From Bacteroidales bacterium (GTDB lineage: Bacteria; Bacteroidota; Bacteroidia; Bacteroidales; P3): 64,000 nucleotides of DNA. The notes below the pieces were generated by a model, which ran no database searches, was not told where the DNA came from, and saw nothing but the letters and a program-made list of their open reading frames with translations. The position numbers were made by a program, and so were the translations under genes. Shown one piece after another: positions 26,570 to 36,931 of the stretch; position 1 is the first letter of the stretch; each line of letters starts with the position of its first letter. The DNA is taken from the NCBI GenBank assembly GCA_017633985.1, contig JAGBOF010000029.1, positions 1 to 64,000 on the forward strand, read 5' to 3'.

Positions 26570-27190
26570 ATGCAAAATTACACAATATTTAACAAAAACA
26601 ACAAAGTTTTTATTGCAAATTCTCCCGTAAAGGATGAAATTTTTTCACAAGACAGAATAATACATTGTAATTCAGAAATTTTGAACACCTACGATTTTTC
26701 TTCCCTGTTTGATGAAACCCAAATGAATGATTATCTCATTCTGTGCGAAAACGAAGACATTGATACAGTTATAAAAAAAATCACTCCGTTCTTATATTTT
26801 GTCAATGCCGCAGGCGGAGTTGTCAGAAATGAATACGGAGATTATTTATTTATGTACCGCAACGGTTTCTGGGATTTGCCCAAAGGCCATCACGAAGAAG
26901 GTGAAACCATACGCCAAACGGCACAAAGGGAAGTTCTGGAAGAATGCGGAATGAAGCAATTGGAGGTAAAAGAATACTTAACATCCTCTTTTCACACCTA
27001 CACCATGAAAGGAAGAAGGGAAATCAAGCAAACGTATTGGTATGATATGTTCTGCCGCTCATCAGAGAAGTTAATACCGCAAAAAGAAGAAGGAATAAGG
27101 CGTTTGGTGTGGATAAAAGAAAAAGATTTAAACAAAATATTGCAACACTCCTACCCTAATATACAATACCTTTTCAAGTGCATAAAATAA
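26570..27190 (+). CDS. Nudix hydrolase
   Basis: A 206-residue protein with an N-terminal region of about 75 residues and a C-terminal Nudix domain. The Nudix box is complete: G-x5-E-x7-RE-x2-EE-x-G within GHHEEGETIRQ through REVLEECG. These enzymes cleave nucleoside diphosphates linked to another moiety; the substrate cannot be named. The TAA stop codon at 27188-27190 is also the first three bases of the 21-bp array that follows. Confidence 0.88.
   Translation: MQNYTIFNKNNKVFIANSPVKDEIFSQDRIIHCNSEILNTYDFSSLFDETQMNDYLILCENEDIDTVIKKITPFLYFVNAAGGVVRNEYGDYLFMYRNGFWDLPKGHHEEGETIRQTAQREVLEECGMKQLEVKEYLTSSFHTYTMKGRREIKQTYWYDMFCRSSEKLIPQKEEGIRRLVWIKEKDLNKILQHSYPNIQYLFKCIK
26573..26580 (-). promoter_or_regulatory. 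Promoter -7 element of pyrE within the Nudix ORF
   Basis: TAATTTTG followed by C on the minus strand. It overlaps codons 2-4 of the Nudix gene (ATG at 26570), so the two transcription units face each other with overlapping control regions. Confidence 0.6.
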
Positions 27191-27271
27191 TCAGGCTTAA
27201 AAATTTTTTAATACGCCTGATCAGTAAATTAAAACGCTGTTTTATTTTCTTAAAACGGCGTCTTTTTTTTT
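27188..27271. repeat. 21-bp array C: four units
   Basis: Units start at 27188, 27209, 27230 and 27251 with cores CAGGCT, ACGCCTG, ACGCTGT and ACGGCGT. The first two can pair (TCAGGC with GCCTGA). The first triplet is the Nudix stop codon. The rest of the gap to 27470 holds only A/T-rich sequence and the promoter at 27428. Confidence 0.8.
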
Positions 27272-27427
27272 ACGGCATAATTTACGGTAAAATTTCCCTG
27301 CTTTTTTAATACAAAATCATACCCCAAAGAAATAAAAATATGCCTCTTTAAATAATTCTTTCTTTATTTTTTGAAAGAATTTCAGAGAAATAATCGCTTA
27401 TTTTACGCATATTAAGATAAAAATGCT

Positions 27428-27435
27428 TAACTTTG
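27428..27435 (+). promoter_or_regulatory. Promoter -7 element of the wzz-like gene
   Basis: TAACTTTG followed by C, 35 bases before the wzz-like start codon. Confidence 0.6.
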
Positions 27436-27470
27436 CAACTTTAAAATTCAGATAAAAACAGAACAAAACA

Positions 27471-28481
27471 ATGAATACATTTAATTTTAAAGGAACTTTT
27501 GATTTTTTAAAACGGCACACTAAATTACTTTGCATAGTCTTCGTGGCTTCGGGTATTGTTGCAGCGGGCATTTCACTGCTTATGCCGAATTATTATAAAT
27601 CCGAAGTATTATTATTGCCAAGTGAGTTCAATTCATTATCAAAAGCCGTATTGAATGAAGGAGACAGCAGGGATTTATTCCTGTTCGGAACGGAAAAAGA
27701 AAGTGAATACATCCTGGAAATGCTGTCTTCGTGGCAAATAATAGAAAAAACAGCAGGACATTTCAACTTAAGGGAGCATTACAAACTGAAGAATACCAAA
27801 TTGGATAACGAAAAGATGGTATTAAAACTGCAGAAAAACATAAAAGTCAAACGTTCCGATTATTTGGGAGCGAAATTGCAAGTATGGGATCAAGATCCTA
27901 AATATGCATGTGATATTGCCAATTATATGGTTGAGCAGTTACAGGAATTAAGATACAAAATGAAACAGGCAAAAGCCGATAGTATCATGCATTCTTTATC
28001 TGCAAGCAGGGACAGTGTACGCAACGATATAATAAAACTCACTGATTCTTTGCAGAGATTGCAAACCGAAACAGGTTTATACTACCCTAATCTGTACGCC
28101 GACCGTTTTGCACAGGAATTAGCCAAACAAATAGCCGCAGGAAATCAGGCTGCAGTAACAAGATTGGAAACAAAAATGCAAAATCTTAATGTAAGGGGTG
28201 CTTTAATTGCCGAATTAATACAAGATTTGGAGCAAAAAAGCAAAACAATGCAAACTTGGGACGAACATTATCAGCAGGCGGTGATGGATTATAACAGCAA
28301 TATTCCTGTAGATTTCATTGCACAGTACGCAACCGAAGCTGCAAAGAAAGACAAACCCCACAGAAGCATTATAGTAATAATTGCGGCATTGGCATGTACA
28401 CTTATAGCGGCCGAAGTTCTTGTTATAAAAGAAAAATATTTGTCATCCGACAGTGAAGATGCACAGATTGACAGGGCATAA
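27471..28481 (+). CDS. Wzz-like polysaccharide chain-length protein
   Basis: A 336-residue inner-membrane protein. A transmembrane helix at about 18-37 and another at about 303-322 flank a long periplasmic, mostly helical region with coiled-coil character, which is the Wzz/PCP arrangement. The motif MPNYYKSEVLLLP after the first helix fits. There is no kinase domain. It overlaps the next gene by 29 bases, and together they form a small polysaccharide assembly pair with no glycosyltransferases beside them. Confidence 0.82.
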   Translation: MNTFNFKGTFDFLKRHTKLLCIVFVASGIVAAGISLLMPNYYKSEVLLLPSEFNSLSKAVLNEGDSRDLFLFGTEKESEYILEMLSSWQIIEKTAGHFNLREHYKLKNTKLDNEKMVLKLQKNIKVKRSDYLGAKLQVWDQDPKYACDIANYMVEQLQELRYKMKQAKADSIMHSLSASRDSVRNDIIKLTDSLQRLQTETGLYYPNLYADRFAQELAKQIAAGNQAAVTRLETKMQNLNVRGALIAELIQDLEQKSKTMQTWDEHYQQAVMDYNSNIPVDFIAQYATEAAKKDKPHRSIIVIIAALACTLIAAEVLVIKEKYLSSDSEDAQIDRA

Positions 28482-30006
28482 CAAATACAGTAAAAAAGAA
28501 TTAACAGTTATCGCGGTTCTGACGCTGTTGTTCCTTGTTACGGGAGCGGTAGCCGTGGATTACGAGTTCTATATCTTTGCATTTATTCCCGTAATAATCT
28601 TGGGGGTACTCCTTATAATGCTGAAATTTTATTATTCGGTATTTTTGGTTGCACTTCTCACTCCGGTTTCCATTATATTCAGGATGGAAGCATTCTCGGT
28701 TACCGTCCCCACCGAGCCTATACTTATCATCGTCATGCTTTTATTTCTTTGGGAAAGCTTCCTTTCAAAAAGTTATGACGCAAAAGCATTGCACAGCCCT
28801 ATTACCAAAATAATTTTTATCAACTTGGGATGGATGCTTATCGCTTCTTTATTCTCTTGGGACGTAACCGTATCACTCAAATATCTGATATCACGGCTTT
28901 GGTTTGTAATTCCGTGTTATTTTATGATGGTTCCGATATTCAAAGACGTTAAAACATTCAGATGGTTTGTCGCATTATACGGATTTTCTTTAAGTATCAT
29001 TATTATTATATGTACAATAAAATTTGCGATGGTCGGTTTTGCTTTCAGGGAAATGAATCAAATTCCTTCACCTTTCTATAACGACCACACCGCATACGGT
29101 GCCGCTATCGGTTTGTTTATTCCCGTTTCACTGTACTACACTTTCGGAAATAAAGAAATATGTCCTACCAAAGCATACAGGATACTTTTCATTTTTATCA
29201 GCTCATGCCTTCTTGTGGGATTGATACTTTCTTACGCCAGGGCAACATGGGTAAGCGTTATGGCTGCAGTAGGAATATTTGTTTTGATATGGTCAAAGAT
29301 AAAACTCAAGACCATATTGACTTTAGGTACCATTGTATTGTTATTGGGACTGCTTTTCTCGGAGACAATTATACAAACCCTTGAATCCAATTCGCAGGAT
29401 TCGTCCGGTAATTTGGAAGAACACATGTCTTCAATTACCAACATTTCGACGGATGCCTCCAATACGGAAAGAATAAACAGATGGGCATGTGCTTTGAGAA
29501 TGTTTAAAGAAAGACCTGTTACGGGTTGGGGTCCCGGAACGTATCAATTCATCTACGGATCCTACCAACACTATGCACAACGCACTATAATATCCACAAA
29601 TGAAGGAACTTTGGGCAATGCTCACAGCGAATACATAGGACCTTTATGCGAGCAAGGAGCGGTAGGATGCCTGATTGTCATTGTAATGTTCTCAACCACC
29701 GTATTTATAGGCATAAAAACTTTCCGCACTGCAAAAGACAAAAACACGGCTTGGCTGTCCTTATTCATAACATTAAGCCTTATCACCTACTATACGCACG
29801 GTTTTATGAACAACTTCCTTGATACCGACAAATTGTCAGTGCCCGTTTGGGCGTTTATGGCGATGGTATCATCTTTGTACACATACAGCGAAAAATTAAC
29901 GCAAGAAAAAAAAATAATATCGCAGAATAATTTATTAAAACAGCGTTTTATTTTATTAAAACGGCGTTTTATTTTACGAGATAGTAATAATAACAAAATC
30001 AAATAA
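28453..30006 (+). CDS. O-antigen ligase/polymerase-like membrane protein with repeat-encoded tail
   Basis: A 517-residue protein with about a dozen transmembrane helices and a large periplasmic loop carrying [29 protein letters not shown], the Wzy_C/WaaL signature. It likely polymerises or ligates the polysaccharide whose length is set by the preceding Wzz-like protein. The C-terminus after about residue 488 is unusual: it is encoded by three in-frame 21-bp repeat units, giving the near-duplicate heptapeptides LLKQRFI and LLKRRFI. This basic cytoplasmic tail was probably acquired when the repeat array replaced the original stop. secA starts five bases downstream. Confidence 0.8.
   Translation: MKMHRLTGHNKYSKKELTVIAVLTLLFLVTGAVAVDYEFYIFAFIPVIILGVLLIMLKFYYSVFLVALLTPVSIIFRMEAFSVTVPTEPILIIVMLLFLWESFLSKSYDAKALHSPITKIIFINLGWMLIASLFSWDVTVSLKYLISRLWFVIPCYFMMVPIFKDVKTFRWFVALYGFSLSIIIIICTIKFAMVGFAFREMNQIPSPFYNDHTAYGAAIGLFIPVSLYYTFGNKEICPTKAYRILFIFISSCLLVGLILSYARATWVSVMAAVGIFVLIWSKIKLKTILTLGTIVLLLGLLFSETIIQTLESNSQDSSGNLEEHMSSITNISTDASNTERINRWACALRMFKERPVTGWGPGTYQFIYGSYQHYAQRTIISTNEGTLGNAHSEYIGPLCEQGAVGCLIVIVMFSTTVFIGIKTFRTAKDKNTAWLSLFITLSLITYYTHGFMNNFLDTDKLSVPVWAFMAMVSSLYTYSEKLTQEKKIISQNNLLKQRFILLKRRFILRDSNNNKIK
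29915..29977. repeat. 21-bp array D: three units inside a coding region
   Basis: Units start at 29915, 29936 and 29957 with cores ATCGCAG, ACAGCGT and ACGGCGT. They lie in the 3' end of the ligase-like gene. Because 21 is a multiple of three the frame is kept and each unit encodes seven residues. Confidence 0.85.
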
Positions 30007-30011
30007 TTGAA

Positions 30012-33000
30012 ATGGCAAATTTTTTATCGCTACTGTTCGGTAACAAATCGCAAAGGGATTTGAAAGAAGTAAAACCTATACTTGATAAATGCTTAAAAGC
30101 ATACGACGAGGTTAAAAATCTCACCAACGATGAGTTAAGGGCAAAAACAAATGAATTTAAGAACCTTATTTACGAAGGAGTAAAGGAGCAAGAGGAAGAA
30201 AAACGTCAAATTAAAGAGAAACTGGACACGGATTTTGAGATGTCCGTCCATGATAAGCAAAAATTCTATGATAAAATAGAAGAACTGGACAAAAAAATAT
30301 ATGCCACAACACAGGATCTGTTAAACCAAATACTACCCGAAGCATTTGCCGTTGTCAAAGAAACAGCTAAACGGTTTTTTGACAATGACGAGGTGGAAGT
30401 TACGGCTACTGATTTTGACAGACAATTGGCTGCAAAAAAAGATGCTATAAGAATTGACGGTGACAAGGCATATTATAAGAATGAATGGATGGCAGGCGGA
30501 AGTATGATTCATTGGGATATGATTCATTATGACGTTCAGTTGATAGGAGGAGCCGTTTTGCATCAGGGTAAAATTGCAGAAATGGCAACAGGTGAAGGAA
30601 AAACTTTGGTTGCTACACTTCCGATATATCTTAATGCACTGCCGGGTAAAGGTGTTCATGTGGTAACCGTTAATGACTATCTTGCAAAACGTGACAGTGA
30701 ATGGATGGGCCGTTTGTTCGAATTCCACGGTTTGAGTGTTGATTGCATAGACAAACATCAACCTAACAGCGAAGAAAGACGTAATGCTTACAATTGCGAT
30801 ATCACATACGGAACCAACAATGAATTCGGTTTTGACTACCTAAGGGACAACATGTGTAACAACGTCAATGAAATAGTACAACGTGAACACAATTACGCCA
30901 TTGTCGACGAGGTGGACTCGGTTTTGATTGACGATGCACGTACTCCGTTGATTATTTCAGGTCCTACACCTAAAGGTGAAGATCAAGAATTTGACAGATT
31001 CTGCCCTATTATTGAGAAACTATATAACGCACAGCGTCAGGAAGTAACCCAAATCATTGCCGAAGCCCGCAAAATATTGGAGAATCCAAATAAAGATGCT
31101 AAACAAGAGGCTGAAGGAGGTAAATTATTGTTACGTGCCCATCACGGATTGCCTAAAAACAAGGCTTTGATAAAATTGTTATCCGAATCGGGTATGCGTT
31201 CTTTGATGCTAAAGACCGAAAACTTCTATATGCAGGATCAAAGCCGTGAAATGCATATCGTGGACGATGATTTGTACTTCGTAATTCAGGAACAACAAAA
31301 TACAATAGAACTTACGGAAAAAGGAATGGAATTCCTGTCCAAACTCGGCGAAGATCCTAAATTCTACATATTGCCTGACGTAGGTTCATTACTAGCAGAC
31401 CTTGACAAAGAACAATTATCTCCTGAAGAAAAAGCACAAAAGAAAGATGAGATTATGCAGAATTTTGCCGTACAAAGCGACAGAGTTCATACAATCAATC
31501 AACTTTTGAAAGCATATGCACTGTTTGAGAATAACGTTGAATATGTTGTAATAAACAACGAAGTAAAAATCGTAGATGAACAGACAGGCCGTATAATGGA
31601 AGGCAGACGTTATTCCGACGGATTGCATCAAGCTATTGAAGCAAAGGAAAAAGTAAAAGTTCAGGCTGCAACACAGACTTACGCTACAATTACCCTTCAG
31701 AACTATTTCCGTATGTACAAGAAACTTGCGGGAATGACGGGTACTGCAGAGACGGAAGCTGGTGAGTTTTGGAATATCTACAAATTGGATGTGGTAACAA
31801 TACCTACTAACCGCCCTGTTATCCGTAAGGATATGGAAGATCTTATCTACAAAACCAAACGTGAGAAATTCGCTGCCGTTATTCAGGAAGTTGAACGCTT
31901 GAAAGAACAAAACCGTCCTGTACTTATCGGTACTGTTGACGTGGAAACATCCGAGTTATTAAGTAAAATGCTTAAGTTAAGGAGAATTCCGCATCAGGTA
32001 TTGAATGCAAAATTGCACCAAAAGGAAGCTGAAATCGTTGCTTTGGCAGGTAAAGCAGGTGCGGTAACGATTGCAACCAATATGGCGGGACGTGGTACCG
32101 ACATTAAACTTGGTGAAGGCGTTAAAGAAGCAGGCGGTTTGGCTATCATAGGAACAGAAAGACATGAATCACGTCGTGTGGACCGTCAGTTACGAGGCCG
32201 TGCAGGCCGTCAGGGAGACCCGGGATCGTCTCAATTCTTTGTGTCACTTGAAGACAAACTTCTGCGTTTGTTCGGCGGCGAAAGAATGATAAAGATGATG
32301 GACCGTTTGGGCGTTAAGGAAGGCGAGGTTATCCAACACTCCATGATGACCAAGAATATCGAACGTGCCCAAAAGAAAGTAGAAGAAAATAACTTCGGAA
32401 TACGTAAACGTCTGTTGGAATATGACGACGTTATGAACAACCAGCGTACCGTTATCTATACCAAACGTCACAATGCATTATACGGCGATAAACTTGCAAT
32501 TGATATATCAAATATGATGTATGACTGCGTTGCCGATTTGATTGACAACAATGAAGATTATTTTGATTTGCAGGCACAGTTTATCCGTACATGCGGTTTT
32601 GACTTCCCGATGACTGAAGAAGATTTCAATCATACGAAAAGATCCGAAATAAAGGATAAAGTCTTCAATGAAGTCTACAATTATTATAAGGACCGTATGG
32701 ATAAAATCGCATTCCTTGCTTTTCCGTTTGTCAAGAACTTGGTTGAAAGCAATGCAACAAGATATGAAAACGTTGCCTTCCCTATTACCGACGGTATACG
32801 TACGCTTAACACCGTCGCACCTATCAAAAAATCTTACGAATCGGCAGGAAAAGAGATTGCATTGAGTGTTGAAAAGAGTATTACGCTGCAAATTATAGAC
32901 AATGCATGGAAAGAACACTTAAGAAACTTGGATGATTTGCGTCAAAACGTACAAAACGCATCTTACGAACAGAAAGATCCGCTTGTTGTATACAAAATAG

Positions 33001-33311
33001 AGTCGTTTAATTTGTTTGAACAGATGCTTATTGATATTAATAAGGACATAACTTCATTCCTTTGCCGTGCTGCATTGCCTATACCTGAACAAACGATGCG
33101 CCAAAGCGAAGATGTGCAGACCGATCAAAGAGGCATACGCACTTCGCGTCAGGAAGTAAGCGAACAAAAGCAACAACTTGCAACAAACGGCGAACCGCAG
33201 GAGAAACGCCAACCCGTTCATGTTGAGAAAAAAATAGGAAGAAACGATCCTTGTCCTTGCGGAAGCGGCAAAAAATACAAGAACTGCCACGGAAAAAACG
33301 CAGAAGAATAA
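30012..33311 (+). CDS. secA: Preprotein translocase ATPase SecA
   Basis: A 1099-residue motor that drives proteins through SecYEG. Walker A region MATGEGKT (near 191), Walker B DEVD (near 299), MAGRGTDI (near 690), the helical scaffold, and a C-terminal zinc domain [14 protein letters not shown] matching the SecB/ribosome-binding type. The length of about 1100 with an insertion between the nucleotide-binding parts is usual in Bacteroidota. It starts five bases after the polysaccharide gene, with no separate consensus promoter visible in the gap. Confidence 0.97.
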   Translation: MANFLSLLFGNKSQRDLKEVKPILDKCLKAYDEVKNLTNDELRAKTNEFKNLIYEGVKEQEEEKRQIKEKLDTDFEMSVHDKQKFYDKIEELDKKIYATTQDLLNQILPEAFAVVKETAKRFFDNDEVEVTATDFDRQLAAKKDAIRIDGDKAYYKNEWMAGGSMIHWDMIHYDVQLIGGAVLHQGKIAEMATGEGKTLVATLPIYLNALPGKGVHVVTVNDYLAKRDSEWMGRLFEFHGLSVDCIDKHQPNSEERRNAYNCDITYGTNNEFGFDYLRDNMCNNVNEIVQREHNYAIVDEVDSVLIDDARTPLIISGPTPKGEDQEFDRFCPIIEKLYNAQRQEVTQIIAEARKILENPNKDAKQEAEGGKLLLRAHHGLPKNKALIKLLSESGMRSLMLKTENFYMQDQSREMHIVDDDLYFVIQEQQNTIELTEKGMEFLSKLGEDPKFYILPDVGSLLADLDKEQLSPEEKAQKKDEIMQNFAVQSDRVHTINQLLKAYALFENNVEYVVINNEVKIVDEQTGRIMEGRRYSDGLHQAIEAKEKVKVQAATQTYATITLQNYFRMYKKLAGMTGTAETEAGEFWNIYKLDVVTIPTNRPVIRKDMEDLIYKTKREKFAAVIQEVERLKEQNRPVLIGTVDVETSELLSKMLKLRRIPHQVLNAKLHQKEAEIVALAGKAGAVTIATNMAGRGTDIKLGEGVKEAGGLAIIGTERHESRRVDRQLRGRAGRQGDPGSSQFFVSLEDKLLRLFGGERMIKMMDRLGVKEGEVIQHSMMTKNIERAQKKVEENNFGIRKRLLEYDDVMNNQRTVIYTKRHNALYGDKLAIDISNMMYDCVADLIDNNEDYFDLQAQFIRTCGFDFPMTEEDFNHTKRSEIKDKVFNEVYNYYKDRMDKIAFLAFPFVKNLVESNATRYENVAFPITDGIRTLNTVAPIKKSYESAGKEIALSVEKSITLQIIDNAWKEHLRNLDDLRQNVQNASYEQKDPLVVYKIESFNLFEQMLIDINKDITSFLCRAALPIPEQTMRQSEDVQTDQRGIRTSRQEVSEQKQQLATNGEPQEKRQPVHVEKKIGRNDPCPCGSGKKYKNCHGKNAEE

Positions 33312-33342
33312 TAACTGAATGATAGTAAATAATTAATGTTTG

Positions 33343-33384
33343 CAGACGGTAAATAAAAACAATGGTTTACCGTCTGATTTTTTT
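33343..33384 (+). terminator. secA terminator
   Basis: An 11-bp perfect stem (33343-33353 with 33366-33376) followed by seven T residues. Confidence 0.8.
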
Positions 33385-33509
33385 AATACGGCGTAAAAAT
33401 TTTTTAATACGCCGTTTCATTAAATTAATCAGCGATGAAAATTTATTAATCTGCGACGAAAATTTATTAATCTGCGATAAAAATTTATTAATCACGCAGA
33501 TTATTTTTC
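33384..33509. repeat. 21-bp array E: six units
   Basis: Units start at 33384, 33405, 33426, 33447, 33468 and 33489 with cores ACGGCGT, ACGCCGT, CAGCGAT, CTGCGAC, CTGCGAT and CACGCAG. Units 1 and 2 are complementary, as are the CTGCG and CGCAG of units 5 and 6. This is the clearest array: all six units begin with TAAT. Confidence 0.9.
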
Positions 33510-33573
33510 TATAAAATCACAGCGTAAAATTATTATCTCTTTTCAAAATGTCCGTAAATCAAAAAAATTCTTG

Positions 33574-33581
33574 TAACTTTG
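33574..33581 (+). promoter_or_regulatory. Promoter -7 element of the 6S-like RNA
   Basis: TAACTTTG followed by C, placing the transcript start near 33586, about 25 bases before the closing stem of the structured RNA. Confidence 0.6.
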
Positions 33582-33585
33582 CATC

Positions 33586-33796
33586 TGTGATTAACATAGC
33601 GGTTAATCCTTGACATAAAAAGGCGTTACGCTTTATTTTTTGAGCTCATTAAACCTTCTAACAATAAATAGCACTCAAAATGTAGAGTCGGTAAGTGCCC
33701 GCAGTGTCTGTGGGCTTTACTTATTTGGGTGCGAAGGTAGTTAGAAGGACCGTATGGGCGATAATAAGATAAGTTCGCAGTCTTTTTATGTCCTGT
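33586..33796 (+). ncRNA. Structured RNA with 6S RNA architecture (candidate ssrS)
   Basis: A non-coding stretch folds into one long rod. Closing stem: 33612-33621 with 33783-33792, ten perfect pairs, extendable by three. Then a large symmetric bubble of about 28 bases on each side. Next, 33654-33662 with 33740-33748, nine perfect pairs; 33671-33679 with 33724-33732, nine pairs with one G-U; and a terminal hairpin 33691-33720 with about 12 pairs and one bulge. A closing stem, a central bubble and a long interrupted arm within about 180 bases is the plan of 6S RNA, which binds the RNA polymerase housekeeping holoenzyme. The alternative is a long leader of the LRR gene that starts 38 bases downstream. 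Start inferred from the promoter; 3' end uncertain. Confidence 0.6.
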
Positions 33797-33833
33797 CAGT
33801 TTAATAAATGTTTAATTTAATTCATTAAATGCA

Positions 33834-35678
33834 ATGAAAAATTTAAAAATTGTTTTGTTGGGTACGCTTTTTTGGGGTTTATGGCTCAATGCAGGTGCGT
33901 ACAATTTCGAAGTGGACGGCTTTTATTACGATAAAACGTCTGATTCCACAGTTACCCTGGTACACCACGAGAGTTATGACACTCTTTATGGTGCAATTAC
34001 AATCCCCGGATATATTATACCGTATAACGGTGTAAAGTACAGAGTTAAAACAATAGACTATGCGGCCTTTTCGGAGTGCAACTTGATAACAAAGATTACT
34101 GTTGATGACCCAGTACAACAGATCGGAAGCAGAGCCTTTGAATTTTGCGAAAATCTGACGGAAGTAACTATCGGCAGAGGTGTGCAATATATCTCAAGTG
34201 CTATATTTATGGGCTGCGATAATTTGCAGATAATTAATTTCAATGCAGATTCTATCGCATTGACCGAGTCGTGTTACAAATACAGTGGATTTTGTGATAA
34301 TACTGACTATTACACTAGACTAAAAAATAATTGGCTTTACGGTGTAGGTGACAGGATAAAACAAATTAATATCGGTGACAGCGTAAGAGTTATACCGTGG
34401 TATTTTATAGGATTTCAATACAACTATACTGACTCCGTAGAATACATGGAGATTCCTAACAGTGTGGTAAAAGCTGCAGCATTTAGATCTACTGCAACAG
34501 GTGTAAAGAAAGTAAAGATAGGCAACGGAATAAGATATACGATACCGTATGGACATGGAACTAACCCATGGGTGGTAAATCACCACACTGAAGGTTCACC
34601 TGAATTTTTCAATGGTTGCGAAAATTTAGAAACCGTAATCCTTGAAGAAGGTTCCCTATACGTTAACGGATTTAACAACTGTCCGAAAATAACAAGCATT
34701 GATATTCCAAAAAGTGCGATAGATATTGCGGGCTTCAGCGGTTGTACGGGATTAACGGAGCTTTATATTCCTTCCAAAGTGGAGATTGTCGGCGGTTTTA
34801 ACAACACTGGATTAACCGAGATAACTATTCCCGACAACGTAAAGACATTGTCAAAACAAGCATTCAGCAATAACGAGAACCTGAAGGTGATAAAGATAGG
34901 CAAAGGCGTGACAACTTTCGGCGAAGGTGTGTTCTCGGGTTGTTACAATGTGGATACAATCTATTGTATGACTCCTTTCCCGCAGGTAATATCCACTTCA
35001 GCTTTCGAAAACGTTGATAAGGAAACTTGCATATTGGTCGTAGGTTGCCAAAAGAGCGAATTATATTCCAAAGCCGACATTTGGCGGGAGTTTAAGCATA
35101 TAGAAGAGAACTGCGACATTGACGGATTCGGCGAAAGCATCGTTACCGTCACCGCAACCACCCAAGAAGCAACGGATATTACCGAGACTTCCGCAGTATT
35201 GCACGGTGACGTAACCGCCGAAGGCGGAGATATTGACAGCAAAGGCTTTTTGTACAAAAAATCATCCGACAAGGAGTTTACGGCTATAGATGTTACGGCG
35301 GAGGATATGGTTTATACTTTGACGGAACTTGAAAAAGAGACGGAATATACCTATAAGGTGTTTGCCGTAGCGGATAATGACACAACGTCCGGCGAAGAAA
35401 AAACATTCAAAACGCTTCAAGGCAGCGGCATTGACGAAGTTGTATCAGGCAAATGTCCTGACATTTATCCTAATCCTGCAAAAAACACCGTTACAGTGGA
35501 TTTGGGTAATTTGACTTCGGATAACGGCGGAACCGTTACCATTATCAATAATGCAGGAGTGGTTGTTTATCAATCAGACATCCAATCTCAAAAATTCAAT
35601 ATCAATATTGAGAACTGGGACAGCGGAATTTACTACATCAAAACGGGTAAATTTACGCAGAAATTGATAATTGAATAA
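33834..35678 (+). CDS. BspA-like leucine-rich-repeat T9SS cargo protein
   Basis: A 614-residue surface protein. Signal peptide 1-22 (ending NAGAYNF), several BspA/TpLRR-type leucine-rich repeats from about 50 to 420 (AAFSECNLITKITV, AFSNNENLKVIKIG, VFSGCYNVDTIYC), one fibronectin-III-like domain about 435-535 (ITETSAVLHGDV to KTFKTL), and a T9SS type A sorting domain about 540-614 with IYPNPAKNTV and the end GKFTQKLIIE. Such proteins often mediate adhesion or host contact; no specific ligand can be inferred. It follows the structured RNA and has no separate consensus promoter. Confidence 0.85.
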   Translation: MKNLKIVLLGTLFWGLWLNAGAYNFEVDGFYYDKTSDSTVTLVHHESYDTLYGAITIPGYIIPYNGVKYRVKTIDYAAFSECNLITKITVDDPVQQIGSRAFEFCENLTEVTIGRGVQYISSAIFMGCDNLQIINFNADSIALTESCYKYSGFCDNTDYYTRLKNNWLYGVGDRIKQINIGDSVRVIPWYFIGFQYNYTDSVEYMEIPNSVVKAAAFRSTATGVKKVKIGNGIRYTIPYGHGTNPWVVNHHTEGSPEFFNGCENLETVILEEGSLYVNGFNNCPKITSIDIPKSAIDIAGFSGCTGLTELYIPSKVEIVGGFNNTGLTEITIPDNVKTLSKQAFSNNENLKVIKIGKGVTTFGEGVFSGCYNVDTIYCMTPFPQVISTSAFENVDKETCILVVGCQKSELYSKADIWREFKHIEENCDIDGFGESIVTVTATTQEATDITETSAVLHGDVTAEGGDIDSKGFLYKKSSDKEFTAIDVTAEDMVYTLTELEKETEYTYKVFAVADNDTTSGEEKTFKTLQGSGIDEVVSGKCPDIYPNPAKNTVTVDLGNLTSDNGGTVTIINNAGVVVYQSDIQSQKFNINIENWDSGIYYIKTGKFTQKLIIE

Positions 35679-35701
35679 CAAGAAGTTACAAACTGCGAAA
35701 A

Positions 35702-35785
35702 TAAAACGCCGTTTAAAGAAATTAATCAGCGATAAAAATTTATTAAAACGGCGTTTTAATTTTTTTTAACGCCGTCTTTTTTCAT
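35702..35785. repeat. 21-bp array F: four units
   Basis: Units start at 35702, 35723, 35744 and 35765 with cores ACGCCGT, CAGCGAT, ACGGCGT and ACGCCGT. Units 1 and 3, or 3 and 4, can pair. The array begins 23 bases after the LRR gene stop. Confidence 0.85.
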
Positions 35786-35861
35786 CAAGCTGTAAATTCC
35801 CATTTTTACGGCATAAGAAAAATATTTCAATTAAAAAGGTTGTCAGTATAAAACTTTTACT

Positions 35862-35869
35862 TATCTTTG
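35862..35869 (+). promoter_or_regulatory. Promoter -7 element of arcC
   Basis: TATCTTTG followed by C, about 21 bases before the arcC start. Confidence 0.6.
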
Positions 35870-35890
35870 CAACTTCTTTTTTAAAGACAT

Positions 35891-36835
35891 ATGATTGATA
35901 TGAAGAAATTAGCGGTTGTGGCTTTGGGAGGAAATGCCCTCTTAAGAAGCGAGCAAAAAGGAACATATAAAGAACAAATACAAAACGTAAACCAAACATG
36001 TGAGCAGATTGGTAATCTGTTAAATGATTACAATGTCGTAATTGCCCACGGTAACGGTCCGCAGGTAGGCAATATTTTGTTGCAAAACGAAGCGGGCAAA
36101 GAGAAATTCCGTGTGGAAGACATGCCGTTGGATTATTGCGTGGCGCAAACGCAGGGCAGTATCGGTTATTTGATTGATATGTGCATGCGTAACGTGATGC
36201 ATTCTATGAATATAAAGCGCAATGTCGTTACATTGCTTACGCAGGTAACCGTTGACAGGAATGACAAAGGTTTTTCGAATCCTACCAAACCCGTAGGGCC
36301 TTATTACAGCAAGGAGAATGCGGAAGAATACGCCAAAACCACGGGTGCGCAGTTCAAAGAGGATGCAAAAGGCAGAGGATGGCGCAAAGTAGTGGCTTCC
36401 CCTACCCCATTGACAATTGAAAACGTTGCTTTGGTAAAACAATTGGCACAGGATGGCAATATTATCGTAACCGTAGGCGGCGGAGGCATACCTGTGGTGG
36501 AAGAAAACGGAATTATCAAAGGTGTGGAAGCCGTTATAGACAAAGATTTGGCAAGTGCGGTAACCGCAGTTGCTATAGGTGCCGACGAATTCTATATCTT
36601 AACCGACGTAGACAAGGTTTACATCAATTTCCGCAAGGAAAACGAACGGGCATTGGACGTTTTGACGGTGGAAGAAGCCGAGAAATTGCTTAATGACGGC
36701 CAATTCGGCGAAGGAAGTATGGCTCCGAAAATACGGGCTGCCCTTTATTTTGTAAAAAACGGTGGCAAACAATGTATAATCACCGATGCCGCACAATTAG
36801 GAAATCCATCCTGCGGAACAAGAATAGTAAATTAA
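35891..36835 (+). CDS. arcC: Carbamate kinase
   Basis: A 314-residue amino-acid-kinase-family enzyme that interconverts carbamoyl phosphate plus ADP and carbamate plus ATP. Characteristic segments are ALGGNALL, VIAHGNGPQVGN, VGPYYS, GWRKVVASPTP, IVTVGGGGIPV and the final CGTRIV. Length is normal. A second ATG three codons in (35900) is an equally possible start. No arginine deiminase or ornithine transcarbamylase gene is adjacent, so the carbamoyl phosphate source is unknown. Single gene with its own promoter and terminator. Confidence 0.93.
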   Translation: MIDMKKLAVVALGGNALLRSEQKGTYKEQIQNVNQTCEQIGNLLNDYNVVIAHGNGPQVGNILLQNEAGKEKFRVEDMPLDYCVAQTQGSIGYLIDMCMRNVMHSMNIKRNVVTLLTQVTVDRNDKGFSNPTKPVGPYYSKENAEEYAKTTGAQFKEDAKGRGWRKVVASPTPLTIENVALVKQLAQDGNIIVTVGGGGIPVVEENGIIKGVEAVIDKDLASAVTAVAIGADEFYILTDVDKVYINFRKENERALDVLTVEEAEKLLNDGQFGEGSMAPKIRAALYFVKNGGKQCIITDAAQLGNPSCGTRIVN

Positions 36836-36865
36836 GTTTTCTTTTTCATAATTAATTTTGTTTTT

Positions 36866-36901
36866 GAGCCTTACTTTTATGCAAAAGTGCGGCTCTTTTT
36901 G
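36866..36901 (+). terminator. arcC terminator
   Basis: Hairpin 36866-36895 (GAGCC/GGCTC plus ACTTTT/AAAAGT, with a two-base internal loop) followed by a T run. Confidence 0.7.
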
Positions 36902-36909
36902 TATCTTTG
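36902..36909 (+). promoter_or_regulatory. Promoter -7 element of the GH3 gene
   Basis: TATCTTTG followed by C. It sits immediately behind the arcC terminator and about 22 bases before the GH3 start, which excludes the longer frame starting at 36887. Confidence 0.65.
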
Positions 36910-36931
36910 CACTTTAAAATATTTTCATACA

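Noticed and set aside
36887-36931. Upstream start of the GH3 gene
   Set aside because: It overlaps the arcC terminator and the GH3 promoter; the signal peptide begins at 36932.
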